NCBI GenBank assembly: GCA_037349315.1
Contig: JBAIAC010000007.1
Coordinates: forward strand, 47,699,001-47,763,000
Reading direction: 5' to 3'
DNA length: 64,000 nucleotides
From: Chelydra serpentina
Lineage: Eukaryota; Chordata; Testudines; Chelydridae
The translations under genes and the position numbers were made by a program. Positions 9,091 to 20,700 of the stretch are shown here, piece by piece. A model generated the notes under the pieces. It made no database searches, had not been told where the DNA came from, and saw only the letters and a list, made by a program, of their open reading frames with translations. Every line of letters starts with the position of its first letter. The stretch's first letter is position 1.

Positions 9091-11976
9091 GTTAATGGCA
9101 TTTTATAAATGTTATCTTTGTTAAAAGCAAAAGTAATGTATGTTCCTACATTTTGTAAAGTGTCCTTAATGTTATTTTTCTGAGTCCATCAGCACTGTTA
9201 GTAATTCATAACGTACAGTAGCTCATTCCTTTTTTGCTGCCTTGAAAAGTCTGTGCTTATGTTGGTTTGAAATTATGTAAATTTACTTAATCCTAGATGT
9301 GGTAGGGCCTTATTTTTACCAGGATTTTTTTTATTTGTTTTTATTTATAGAGGAAATTTTGGTTATGGGATCTGAGTGATATTCTATATTTACATTTTTA
9401 AGTTATTAACAAGAATCATAACTCCTTAAAGTCAAGGACAAGTTCATCACTAATATTTCCATGGGTCACCAGCTTCGGGGTAGCAAGGTCAGTTGCCCCT
9501 GTGAGGGAGGATGAATTCTGTCTGCATGTTTCCAATTGGCCTTGAATAACGGACATGCGGCCGAGGATTGGGAATGATTTGTTGTTGGGTTAAGCAGCAG
9601 GGAAGCTTATGGCTGATTATTTCTGCTCCTAATGCTATGTTAGGGGTAATGGATCAGAAGTTTTGTAGATAATCTTAATGATACTAGGCAATGAATTGTA
9701 TGCATTTTGGTGTTGATGCTTGTTTTATCAAACTGTAATGTTGAATAAATCAATACTAACCACAGATATTCAGATTACTTACGTTGCTTTGTTACATCAG
9801 CAAATAACTACAGTGTTTTTCCTCTAATGCTTTGCAATTCTGCCTCCTCTGACTACAAGCACATATTTTGAATTCCAAATATTTGTATATTATAAGAAAA
9901 CTTGAATTCTGACAGACTTAGTATCCCAGGAAAATGGCAAGTACTTGTCTTAGTTTTCAAAGATTTTTAGTGCAACACAACTAAAGCAGCTGACTCCAAG
10001 CCCCTCACTAAATTATGGGGTTCAGACCAAATGGGACTCAGAACGACTAACTGAAGATTATGCTTTTGCAAAACCAGAAGTCCAATAAGAAAGGTTTAGC
10101 AAAACCAAAAGTGCCCCTAATTTTGCCCATATCTAGAGTTTAGTATGTTCTGCTCTGTGCATTTATTAGCATTAACCTGAAGAAAATAAAAAAGCATAAT
10201 TCTCTGTCTTCCTGATCAGATGATCTCTTCAGGATTTGATTTAGCTGCTGTATGCTGGATTTACTATCATGATAATATATTACTAAATATGACAGATTAA
10301 AACCATGTTTGTTTTAAGGAGTTATGTTTTCAGTTTTTCATGAAGGGCTTTTTGTATTGTATTTTATGATTTTTAAGGACTATGAAAGAATTTCTTTGGT
10401 TTATGTAAAGGTCCTATGTGTTTTGGGTAGCTACAATACCACTTCAATCTGTTTAGCACATTAACCCATCATTGATCTTAACCCTGACCTGACCTGTACC
10501 CAGAGGATCAGCATCTCTGTGATTGAGAAGAATTGTAATTGATTCTGTTACTAAGCTTTTGCCATGCAGAAGATCAACTTTTTGAAAAGCAGAATATATG
10601 GATTTTGATAGCTGTTCTTTTCTATGTTTCATTATTTCAAAAACAGATGGAAGTGACTTGTTTGCTAAATGTTTTGGTTAATTACATTATCTGTAATTAA
10701 ATTATGAGATCATCTAGGAAAATGAAGATGTGTAATACAATACAGGAAGTTGAACAGTCAATAACTGAAATAAATGATAGATTAACCACTATACTGGCAG
10801 TTTAAAATTCCCATACACTATTAACTAGTATGTCCTCCTTTAATATAAAGGGCAATTCTGAAGTGATGGGATGGGCTTTAAAAGGCCCATCTGCCCAAAT
10901 ATCTTCTGGACCCAGACATTTCTTGGTAGCCAAACAACATTTAGCATGAGCAAACATATAGGAACTTAAAGACGTATATTTTTTCTAATGCCAAGTTACA
11001 GCCCTCTGACTCTTGCTTATTAATTGTGTGTGTGTTTGTGGTGGTGAGAGGGTATATAATACAAACCCCGGGACCTCCTGTTTACTTATGGGAAGAAGGT
11101 TACAGAGGCACTCTCTACATGCTAACCTATCAGATAAAATGAAGAGAAACACTTGTTTACCTGTCTTTTTGCCTGGCAGAGAGGATGAAGGGAATTGAGG
11201 GAGGGAGGGAGAGAGAGAAGGAATGTCCCTGGAAGACCATGGAACAGCTCTCTATTGTCAGAGATGCTAAAGGAACAGCAGGCCTGTCCACAAATGTCAT
11301 CAGCCAATAGAAAAAATGGGGGACAGCTCTGTTTTGGAGCCTTGTGCTGAAGGGAAAATCACACATGGGATGTGATAGTTGAGGGACTGTATAAGAACAA
11401 AGGACCACATTATCTGTGGGAGGTCTCAATACACTGAATACTTCAGGAAAAACAATCCAAATATTTAGATACTTATACCTGGTGATACTGAACATCAAGC
11501 CTTTGCCAAAAGAAGAGTCTACTTTCTAATACTGTAACAAAAGAGGTTTATAATGGTCCACTTTGGGTCAAAGGTTGTTTATGATTCCTCTCTTAAGAGA
11601 ATAGTACTATAAGCGCAAATAAGCACTTGTATGCATATGACTATATTATTTATGCTGGTGATTTCTTAATAAATATAAAAGTGACTTTCAACATTTTGTC
11701 ACACTGGTGCTGGGTTTTGTATGTACTATTATATGTATTTTTGCAGAGTTAACTAATTTTACTCATATCTTTTTAGTTTGGTCAGTCTCTACTTACAACA
11801 TGATAAAGGTGTTATCTGCTCTTCCATACCCTTTTCTTAATTTTCAGTCATAAATATAATCAATTAAAAACACTTAGCATTATAAATATAATTAAGGTTA
11901 TTAATATTACATAAATGTATACTAATAGGAACCAGTAATATATGAATGCATTTAACAAATGCTTTGTGTGGAATAG
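9091..11976. other. Unassigned AT-rich DNA
   Basis: No gene is seen. A patch at 9460-9600 contains CpG sites and less AT, and 11000-11500 contains purine-rich stretches (gggagggagggagagagaga near 11198-11217) with short frames, but none shows a protein signature. No repeat family was recognised with confidence. Confidence 0.4.
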
Positions 11977-12047
11977 TCCAAGGGATGGGCTAGGTGAACT
12001 AATCCTTTAGGTCTTTCCCATAGCTAAATTCTATGACCTATACCGTT
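11977..12047 (+). mobile_element. CR1 3'-end fragment
   Basis: The string gggctaggtgaactaatcc followed by ttaggtctttcccatagc and attctatgacc is a diverged version of the CR1 tail (ggactagatgacctc / ggtcccttccag / attctatgat). Only the last about 70 bases are left. Confidence 0.65.
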
Positions 12048-14382
12048 TTAAATACTAATTCATTCGTTTAGGACTCAGTCATGCCTGAAAGACACAGCCC
12101 CATATTAGGTTGGCTTCATGTACCACCAGGCACATGAGATTCTAAGTCTAAGTAAATCCATATTAGGGCAGAGCACAGCTACACTGCTCTGGGAGAACTC
12201 AAGAAGGAATTATGCCTCAGGAAAACAGAATTAACCATAATCTCCTGGATGGGCAGGGGTGGGGTGGGGAGAAACGACACACCTCTCCAGGATAGGGGAT
12301 GACCTATATTCCTCCCTGAACATCCAGTCAGCTCCACTGATGTGTGTGTGTGGGGGGGGGGCAGGGGCGGGGAGTGAGGGGACCACACCTCCTCCCCATC
12401 TCTTTCTCCCCTGCTTTGTATATCAAAGGGTACACAGAGCAACCAGTCCCTGTATCCTGCAACTGTGCCGCCCTGCAGCACAAGGTCAGATGAATGGGGG
12501 CTCCTTGCTCTCTCACTACTTCGTGCCCAACTACCACATGAGTGTGCAATCTGACACTTACTGAATAATAAACTACTTTCTTAGGGTAGTTATGTATAAA
12601 TTCTTTTAGTTGCAAATATATTTGTTTGCTTTTTTAAATTATTATTTCTCTCCATCTGAGAGATCTGTGCTGTGTTTAACAACTAACATATTAAAGTGGG
12701 TCACAGCCTATTTGGGTTCTCCAGTTTGACTTGAAAGGATCTGGGAGTCATTTGGATTTATTCTGGATATCCATTGCTTGACTACTTTTATGAAGTTTTT
12801 ATAAAAGGTTTCTAAACAAGAAAAGTAGTATATTTGTTATTTTTGGCTCCATTAAATACCATAGTAATTAACATTAGCTATTTAACATGTACAAAGCATG
12901 AGAACCACAATGTTCTTATGGTGTACAGCAATTTAAACATATGCTTACATTTCTGCAATGTCACCTAATCACCTGAGTGATAGCATCAGCAGAGTGCCAA
13001 GATAATACTGCCATGTATCCAAATAGCTCTTAAGTTGTTTAAAGGCAAGTCTGCTCCAGCTAACAAACATAGTCACTTGAAAGCTCTGCAAGAGTTGTGG
13101 TGGGGGGAGGGAAGGATAATTTTAAACCATAAGAGAAGGATACCAGTTCCTGAACAGTGTACAACCTGTGCTAGAGACTAATATAAACACAAAACAAAGT
13201 TACTTTTAGATGGATCCAAAAAGTAATCAAAAATCAGTGCCCAATGTGAACATTCTCATTTTGCAATTTTATTTCTTTCTGAAAAGCTGCAATTAATTAC
13301 AAACTAGTTTTTATGTAGTTTTTGCTTTCCTTAAATGTGGAGTGAATTCCCCCCATAAACTAATGAACTAAAGTGAAGCCAAATAGAGACCAGCTGGCTG
13401 AATTGCTACGTAATTTTATCCACATGATTGACTTTATGATCCTTTCACTGCAGTAACTAGTCTTTATTCTCACAATCGGCACCAACGATAATTCCAAGAG
13501 GAGGAAAAATGATTAAAATCAAGAGAATGGAGAGGAGAGGTTTGTTTGATGTGGTACAACACATTCTTGCATACACTTCGTCTGTATAATAGGTGCCGAA
13601 TTACAGGTCTTTATGGCCTCCAAAGTAACATAGTGAATAGCTGCCTCAAAGACATAATAAGCAACCAGTGCCTAAATAATCATTACTGATACTCCATTAA
13701 CAGCATCTAACTCTGTGGCTTTTAACCATACAAATTGTTTTTTGACAGCTTGTAACCTTTCTAAATAGTTTCCTTTGGGCATTCACCACACTCAGATCTA
13801 ATTTTAACTTTTGCTTTGTCTATAATTTATTAGTTTCTTTGGAGATGCATAATATATTTGAGTGGAAAGGATAAATTCAAATAAAAGCTAAAAAAATCAA
13901 TTGGGATTTTAATCTATGAAACCTTTGCTCACTGGGAGATAACAAAATCTGATGAAACATAACTGGGGTTGTGGGGAAGCTAAATAGTCTAGAATTCCTA
14001 AGGGACTCTGTTTTACAACAAGCAGTATTTTTAATCAAATTATTTAAAATAGGACATAACCAACAGAAAAAAAAGAATAAAAGTAAAAACATATATAAAT
14101 AAAATATAAATCTGTAAGGCTTTTTGTCAAAGCCATGGAATTTGCATAATATAATAACTAACATGTTATAAAAAGAGTTTAATGATGTATCGCTATGGGA
14201 TAAAGAGCTAAGAAAGACGTACAGCAGTAGCTTTTTATCAAAGAAAGCTTTGTAATTAGAGATCAGTAAAGATTAAGTTACATAACTTATGCAATACTAG
14301 AGGGTAATCATGTTTTTAGGGTACTGATGGAAATATTGCTACATATGTGAGATTAATGGAGAGAATGATATAATACATGCCT
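12048..14382. other. Unassigned DNA with a TG/G microsatellite
   Basis: A (TG)n run at 12341-12351 leads into a G-run at 12352-12361. The flanking 12180-12560 is more GC-rich, and its short frames on both strands follow from that composition. I see nothing else that can be named. Confidence 0.4.
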
Positions 14383-14388
14383 ATCTCA

Positions 14389-14567
14389 TAGAACTGGAAG
14401 GACCTTGAAAGGTCATCAAGTCCAGTCCCCTGCCTTCACTAGTAGGACCAACTACTATCCCCTGACAGATTTTTGCCCCAGATCCCTAAATGGCCCCCTC
14501 AAGGACTGAACTCACAACCCTGGGTTTAGCAGGCTAATGCTCAAACCACTGAGCTATCCCTCCCCCC
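14389..14567 (-). mobile_element. Turtle tRNA-derived SINE, second copy
   Basis: This is the same family as 8249-8441, in reverse orientation. The plus strand shows the complement of the B box (ggactgaactcacaaccc) and of the A box (ccactgagctatccctcccc) at the right end, and the CR1-like tail (gaaggaccttgaaaggtc) at the left. The target duplication atctca lies at 14383-14388 and 14568-14573. The tail lacks the repeated ATTCTATG units, and the middle differs from the first copy (ttcactagtaggaccaacta), suggesting a different subfamily. Confidence 0.9.
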
Positions 14568-14674
14568 ATCTCAGTCATGAGTGAATCATTTCTGGTGAAG
14601 TTATTTGCAGGCCATTTTGCAGCCATTTATGTACAGTAAATCAAGATGCTACTAGTAATCAGCTTAGTAACTCA

Positions 14675-14970
14675 GGGTACGTCTATACTTACCTCCGGGT
14701 TCGGCGGTAAGCAATCGATCTTCTGGGATCGATTTATCGCGTCTTGTCTAGATGCGATAAATCGATCCCGGAAGTGCTCGCCTTCGACACCAGTACTCCT
14801 GATCCGCGAGAGGAGTACGCGGAGTCGATGGGGGGAGCCTGCCTGCCGCGTGTGGACCCGCGGTAAGTACCTTGTAGTTCGAACTAAGATACTTCGACTT
14901 CAGCTACGTTATTCACGTACCTGAAGTTGCGTATCTTAGTTCGAACTGCGGGGTTAGTGTGGACCAGCCC
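14675..14970. mobile_element. CpG-rich Harbinger-like MITE, TCA target duplication
   Basis: The 296-bp element starts GGGTACGTCTATACTTAC and ends GTGTGGACCAGCCC, imperfect terminal inverted repeats. It is flanked by tca at 14672-14674 and 14971-14973, as for PIF/Harbinger-type 3-bp duplications. Two internal palindromes are visible: atcgatttatcgcgtcttg with its inverse gatgcgataaatcgat (about 14727-14766), and gttcgaactaagatac with its inverse gtatcttagttcgaac. CpG density is far above the surroundings. The 92-codon frame across it is chance. The same family recurs inverted at 49182-49467. Confidence 0.8.
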
Positions 14971-14973
14971 TCA

Positions 14974-16199
14974 GTAGCCAAAATTTCTCATCTACTCACA
15001 GGCACTGAATCTTTTCAAAATAGGTTTAGAACATCTTTTCCAAAATTCAGCAGTGTTCAGATTTAAAACTTTCTTTTCTGGCCTATCTTAATTATAACAA
15101 AAAAATATTATCCAATCAATGGAAAAATTATTCAAGAACAAATAAATGTTCTAAAATCCCCTCTACCGCTACCAAAGGGCCTTATTCTTCGCTGTATCTT
15201 ACTCCATTGGTATTCCCACTGAAATCAATTACTGTTCCTTAGAAGTGCTGCAGGTCAGGTAATCAAAAAAGTTCTCATCGACTTACAATCAACCAAACAG
15301 ATTCTGACCATCTTTTGAATGTGTTCATGGTATTTATATATTGTGCAAGGTAAATCTTTACGTAAGGTCATAAAAATATTCTTTATTAATGTATGGGTCT
15401 AATTCTCCACTGAAATCAATAGAGCTACATCACTATAAAATTAGAACAACACAGATGTGAATCAGGTTTTACGTCTTTAACTTATATCCATAGAACAGGT
15501 ACCCGAGCAAACAATGGGCTGTCTGTTACATAGAAAGGGAATGAGTAAGCTGAAACAGGACAAAGGGGAATAGGAAAAAGACATGTCAACAGTACAAGTT
15601 ATCAGAGAATGCAGATGAAAAAGTGCAGGACAGAGAGACGTTTTAGAAAATTCACAAGTGTAAGCAAATCTCAGCCTTATTAATTAGTAGTAGTAGTAGT
15701 ATTGTATGGGCCCCATGTACAACCATAAGTAAAGGTCTGATTCTGTCATCCATATTACACTGAAATCAAAAGGATTAGTTACAGAGTAAGGTAATAAGGG
15801 TGACACAATTTGAAAATACAGAGGGCAATTTTACAATAATTATGTGATCTTGAACCATTTCTGCACATTTATTAGATTAAAAGATATACTTTCTTGCAAT
15901 AATAAACATAGACTCAGTAAAAAGTCCTGGATCAGAGCACCCTTCAACTTTGCAAAAGTTTAGATCCAGCTTCAGCCCTCAATACTGAGAATGGTCCCGT
16001 CTCTCTATGGACAAGCAAAACCTCAGATCAAAACCTCTGAACCACCGAACTTTGAGGGAATTGGGATTCTATTCTAATCTATATAGGTTCTTAAATCACA
16101 CTCATCATCACATTATCTGAGCACCTTCTAGCAGTCCATTAAGCAACATGAGTAACTTCTGCCACGCGCTTGTTCTCTCATCCTCCCTCCAGTGGGAGA
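14974..16199. other. Unassigned DNA with diverged palindromic repeat pieces
   Basis: Short pieces around 15180-15250, 15395-15470 and 15730-15800 contain strings such as ggtctaattctcc and actgaaatcaat, diverged cores of an abundant reptile repeat type. There is a short (AGT)n run near 15686-15702. No gene is seen. Confidence 0.4.
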
Positions 16200-16345
16200 A
16201 GAACATAACATAAGACCATAAGAATGGCCATATTGGGTCAGACCAAAGGTCCATCTAGCCCAGTATCCTGTCTTCCAACAGTGGCCAATGCCAGGTACCC
16301 CAGAGGGAATGAACAGAACAGATAATCATCAAGTGTACACAGTGA
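16200..16345. mobile_element. Reptile interspersed repeat (catattgggtcagaccaaag type)
   Basis: The segment containing aagaatggccatattgggtc, agcccagtatcctgtcttcc and ccagagggaatgaacagaac is a well-known dispersed sequence in turtle and crocodilian DNA, associated with LINE-type repeats. I recognise the sequence but not its exact family name or orientation. Confidence 0.6.
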
Positions 16346-16539
16346 ACTGTTTTGTTTCAGAATTTTTTTTATAACAAACACCCACACACACACACACTTC
16401 TATATGTTTATGTTAGAGAAGTCTAGGTCAAAGAAGTGCACCTTAAACCAAAAGTTGTTAAGATTTGTGATGGTCCTTAGTTACTAGGGGAGTTTTTTTC
16501 ACAGTCTTGGGATGGCCCTTGAGAAAGTTCTTTTGAACT

Positions 16540-17290
16540 TTACCTTTACTGTAGAAAGTTTCATTGTGCCAAAGTTGATTTTTTTAGATACCCTTGGCCC
16601 AGACCACAGAGTGCCTTAAAGATAAGGACCAAGACTTTAAATTTGATTTAATATTCTATGGGAAGCCAGCATAAGGAGTCAAGAACAGGCATGATATGTT
16701 TGTGGTAGCCAGTGTTGCTGAGTAGATGCACTGCAGTATTCTGTACCAGTTGGAATTTCCTAAGTGTTGAAGGCTCTATGCCCAGGTATACTTCTTTGCT
16801 CTAGTCCAAGCAATAAGTGAAGAAGGCGAGAATAACTGAGCCCAGGTCACCATTCACCAGGATGGGATGGAGTCTCCTACTCAACTGCAGATGGTATAAA
16901 GCATTACTCATGGATGCTGCTATGTGACAGCTTAGCGTCAATGAGGAATCCAGGAACATTACTAAGCTATGGAATAAATTAACCAATTGTAAGTATGTGC
17001 CTTCAACCAAATGAGATTCCACTGTGGCTGCACACTGTTCAGAATGCGTTCTTCATACCATCAGCATAACCTCGGTCTTGCTTGGGTTCAGCTTCAACCA
17101 CTAGATCTCATCCAAGCACTGGGCCACCTTGATGTTAGCAATATGGTTGTATATGGCAAAGGATAGGTAGAGCTATGGATTATCTGCTTATTGCTGGCAC
17201 ATGAATGCATGTTGCTTGACCAGTTCACGTAGTAGTTCCATGTAGATGTTGATTAGGATCAGGGAGAGCATTGATCCACAAGTCAGATAT
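16540..17290 (-). pseudogene. L2/L3-type LINE reverse transcriptase remnant
   Basis: On the minus strand, 17290-17150 reads GSMLSLILINIYMELL followed by LVKQHAFMCQQ, a stop and ADN, which matches the RT motif B to motif C stretch of L2/L3 LINEs (GxPLSPxLFNIYM ... YADDTQLY) with the second catalytic Asp and the Tyr lost. Further on, 17022-16801 encodes LDSSLTLSCHIAASM and LHPIL, the usual C-terminal LGV.FDSSLS / LRP.L block. The remainder to about 16540 is frame-broken 3' sequence. Stops in the catalytic region and truncation at both ends make this a dead fossil. Confidence 0.8.
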
Positions 17291-17340
17291 CTACACAGTA
17301 TGTACAGTTTTCAATCACTGTTCATTGGGTATATCCCACC

Positions 17341-17474
17341 AGAAAGGACCTAAAAGGATTTTTTCAACTTTTTGATTTGCTAAAATTTTCAAAAAACATG
17401 TTTTCTGTTGAACCTAAGTTTTGATTTTGGTTTTTCGGAATTGCCAGCAAACTAAAAAATTCATTATTTGCTAA
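17341..17474. repeat. AT-rich degenerate repeat
   Basis: It consists of alternating T-runs and A-runs (aaggattttttcaacttttt, tgattttggtttttcgg), similar in style to 1-450. It is the DNA into which the hAT MITE at 17483 inserted. Confidence 0.4.
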
Positions 17475-17482
17475 GCTCTAAA

Positions 17483-17703
17483 CAGTGGTTCTCAAACTTT
17501 TGTACTGGTGACCCCTTTCACACAGCAAACCTATGAGTGTGACCCTCCCCCCTTATAAATTAAAAACAATTTTTTTATATTTAACACTATTATAAATGCT
17601 GGAGGCAAAGCGGGATTTAGGGTGGAGGCTGACAGCTCGCAACCCCCATGTAATAGCCTTGTGACCCTCTGAGGGGTCACAACCCCCAGTTTCAGAACCC
17701 CTG
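17483..17703. mobile_element. hAT-type MITE with perfect target duplication
   Basis: The element starts CAGTGGTTCTCAAACTTT and ends GTTTCAGAACCCCTG, terminal inverted repeats of the hAT (Charlie-like) kind. The 9-base string gctctaaac is present at both edges (17475-17483 and 17703-17711). Its first or last base overlaps the element end, leaving the 8-bp duplication typical of hAT. Subterminal copies of gtgacccct and ggggtcac face each other. It is about 221 bp long and has no transposase; a 93-codon frame across it is chance. Confidence 0.9.
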
Positions 17704-17711
17704 CTCTAAAC

Positions 17712-20700
17712 CTACTCCCATTGAAGGAAACTGGCTTATTATAGAGCAGGATCAAACCTTTGTAACAATCAGGATTTTGTTCTAGACTTTGGTTTTGTTT
17801 CCTCGATTCCAATTCAAGATTCTAGAACCACAAGAGTGACCAAGGGCATTAAATAACTTTCTGCATAATTTCATTATAGTGGGTTTTCTTTGTTTGATGT
17901 GAAGATACAATGTATATTAATTAGTTGCCCCATTACCAATCAGTGTGCCACAGCAGCAAGTGTAAAGAGAGTGGAACAAGTTCTATGTTCTGTTATATCC
18001 ACATAGCCCCATCATCCAATGAACAGGTTTGCCTGGGTACAATTGAAGACAGAATTTGGTCAAGTGAAGGCATGTGATACAAGTCGCAGGATAAAGAATA
18101 ACCCCATGAATTTCCCTGAAGAAACAGCCTGTTTCTGCACACTATAAAGTACAGTTAGTTTTATTGGATAAAAAAATGCTCCACACATCTTTGAAATCTG
18201 CATTAAACTCAGTTCAGATGCCAATATGATGATAAATGGGTATGGTTTGCACATTGCTTTTGTGCTACATATGGTCTTGCATAGAAACAATGCATACTAA
18301 TTAGAATTGTTGAGTATATTTGTGAACTGAATCATTAATATGTAAAAATATTCCTTGGCTGCCCAATTTAAGGCATTTTTGTCATACTACCTAATGGCAT
18401 CTTGTGTGTGTACATGTATAGAAACGCCACGGGCTTGATTCTCAGGTGATGTAAATTGTGACAGCCCCACTGTCAACTGAGCTATGCTGACTTACATTAG
18501 CTGAAAATCTAGCCCCAGATATCTAGTTGTCCTTTTAGCAGAAATCCTTGCCAATTGACTATTTTTGTAAACTTTTTTTCCCGATCTCCATGTTTGAAAG
18601 AGACCTACTTGACATGGGGGCACAGGAAAATGGGGCAACATGTGCAAGCTTAGGTACCTAAACCATATTTAGATACCGAAATAAAAGTGACCTGCTTTTC
18701 AGTTCTTCCCAATCACTGAGGGTGAAATTCATCCCTGTGTAGTGGGTCAGCACTATGGACAACTGGTACCTAAGAAGTTCATAGGCCTCAGGCCGGTTTT
18801 CTGGATTGGTGTAACTTTCACCCCACATGAAAAAGAACTGTAAGTAGGCATACATAGCCATATCCCAGATGTTTGAATGTGCTATATAGAAAACTCCCTG
18901 TCACAATGTGTCTGCCTCATTTAAATGAAGCAGCACCACTTTATTTGGTGCTGCTAATAATTGGCCCAGCAAATTAATACAAAATGTCATTAAGTATTTG
19001 AGTTTATTTGTTAATGGATCATATATAATTGCCTTTAAATTCTACATCAAAGAACAACAAAGCTGGGTAATTTAAAGCAAAATGATAATTGTCCCAGTGC
19101 CAATTATGCATGTTAAAATTATTTATTCCTCTCCCTTCTACCATACACAGTTATAAGTCCTGACAACCACCTCTGCCCCTCTTATTTTCATATTAATTTA
19201 CATTGTATATTGTTTTGCTTTTTATTTATTAAAATCAATAATTAAAATTGAATTAAGTTGATCCAGTAAAAAACATTGTCTGAAGACATGCTAGAATTTA
19301 AATAGTCTCATGCCAATTATAAAATATACAGCAGAATCTAAAATTAGATTTATTTTATTTTTAAATGTTTATTTCAGTACCCTCCTAGAATAAGATTTGA
19401 AATGATTATTCCTTTTTTGATTTAATATCCCTTCCAGTGGGCTGGGACAGGCTGAAGTATAAATGATTAAAAACAAACAGGCCCAGACTCCTTACTGCTC
19501 CTTTACTGCTCCTTTCCCAGCAACTTTCTGCTAGTTTTCCAATTAACAAGAACTTATTCTTTCTCAAAAAGTTTTGTTTGTTAGTTTGGTTGCTTTGGTT
19601 TTTTGTACACAGGTCAAAAAATAGCCACATGAATGGTGTAATGACTTTTTTATAAAAATAAAATAAAATTAGATGACGACGTTTAGGTCACCTAGATGAT
19701 AGTAAATTAAACACTGAATAAACAAAGTCTTTCACAACAAAGAAAATGATGGAACACAGATTTTCTTAGCATAACAAGGTATGGGATCTGTCTTCAGTAC
19801 TTTACCATAACAGTCTAAATTAAGAACAGTGGAGAACAAGTTAGAATCATACATGGTTAGGAAAAAAGGTTCTGTTTATAAACCATAAAAAGAGGTATGC
19901 TATCAGTTGGAAAGTTATGGTACTCTGAGACCAGTTTATTTAAAGTTTCCTCACATAGCCTTTTCTTTCTCTATGGATCAGTAATATATGTCTTTTTAAA
20001 ATCAGTTCACTCTTATTTTAACACAGAGGAATTTTATCTTCTTTTCTCATAGAAAACTGAATAAAATAGGGCTTTCTGCAACTGAAGTAGTATAAAACAA
20101 ATATAATTACACTTTTTTCTAGAACAGAAGGAGAAGGGAAGCTTAAAATGACCTAATGCATTTTGAATTCATCTGGTGTATCCAGGACTACAGGTCAAAA
20201 CAAATATACTTAGCAGTTCAATTAACATGTGAGGATATTATAATATAGTAAATTAGGGCTATCCAAAGCTTATTGAAGTCAATGGGAATGTTTCCACTGA
20301 TTTCAATGGGCTCTGGATCAGGCCCTTAAAGAAAAATAAAAATGTCAGATATTCATATTTATTTCATTGTAATGTTCTGCTTTCTGCAGAGGACCCACAT
20401 TCCGAACTAGTGTGATAAAGCCCACTCCTCCCACCATCCCAGATTTGATTCATAACTTTCCAGAGGTGAAAACCTCATCTTTTACTCCTTCCAAATTTGA
20501 GCAAGTAATATATTGATTGTGTTTTTTACTGAGTACTGAACTGACCCCAGATCGCTAATGGCCAGTATAGAAAGAGAGAAATGGCAGCAAAAGAGCAACA
20601 GTAAGCAGCAGGAGGGCAACATCACATAGCCAACCGGGGGAGAGGGCAGTGGGAGGGTTTCAGCACATGCTATACTACTTGACATGAAAACAGCTTTGGA

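Noticed and set aside
14646..14924. 92-codon frame on the plus strand
   Set aside because: It spans the palindromic MITE at 14675-14970 and ends within it; no domain is present.
18658..18861. 67-codon minus-strand frame with a protein-like appearance
   Set aside because: It overlaps a decayed palindromic repeat (gtgaaattcatccctgtgta ... gtaactttcacccc) and has no upstream continuation or splice signals that I can support.
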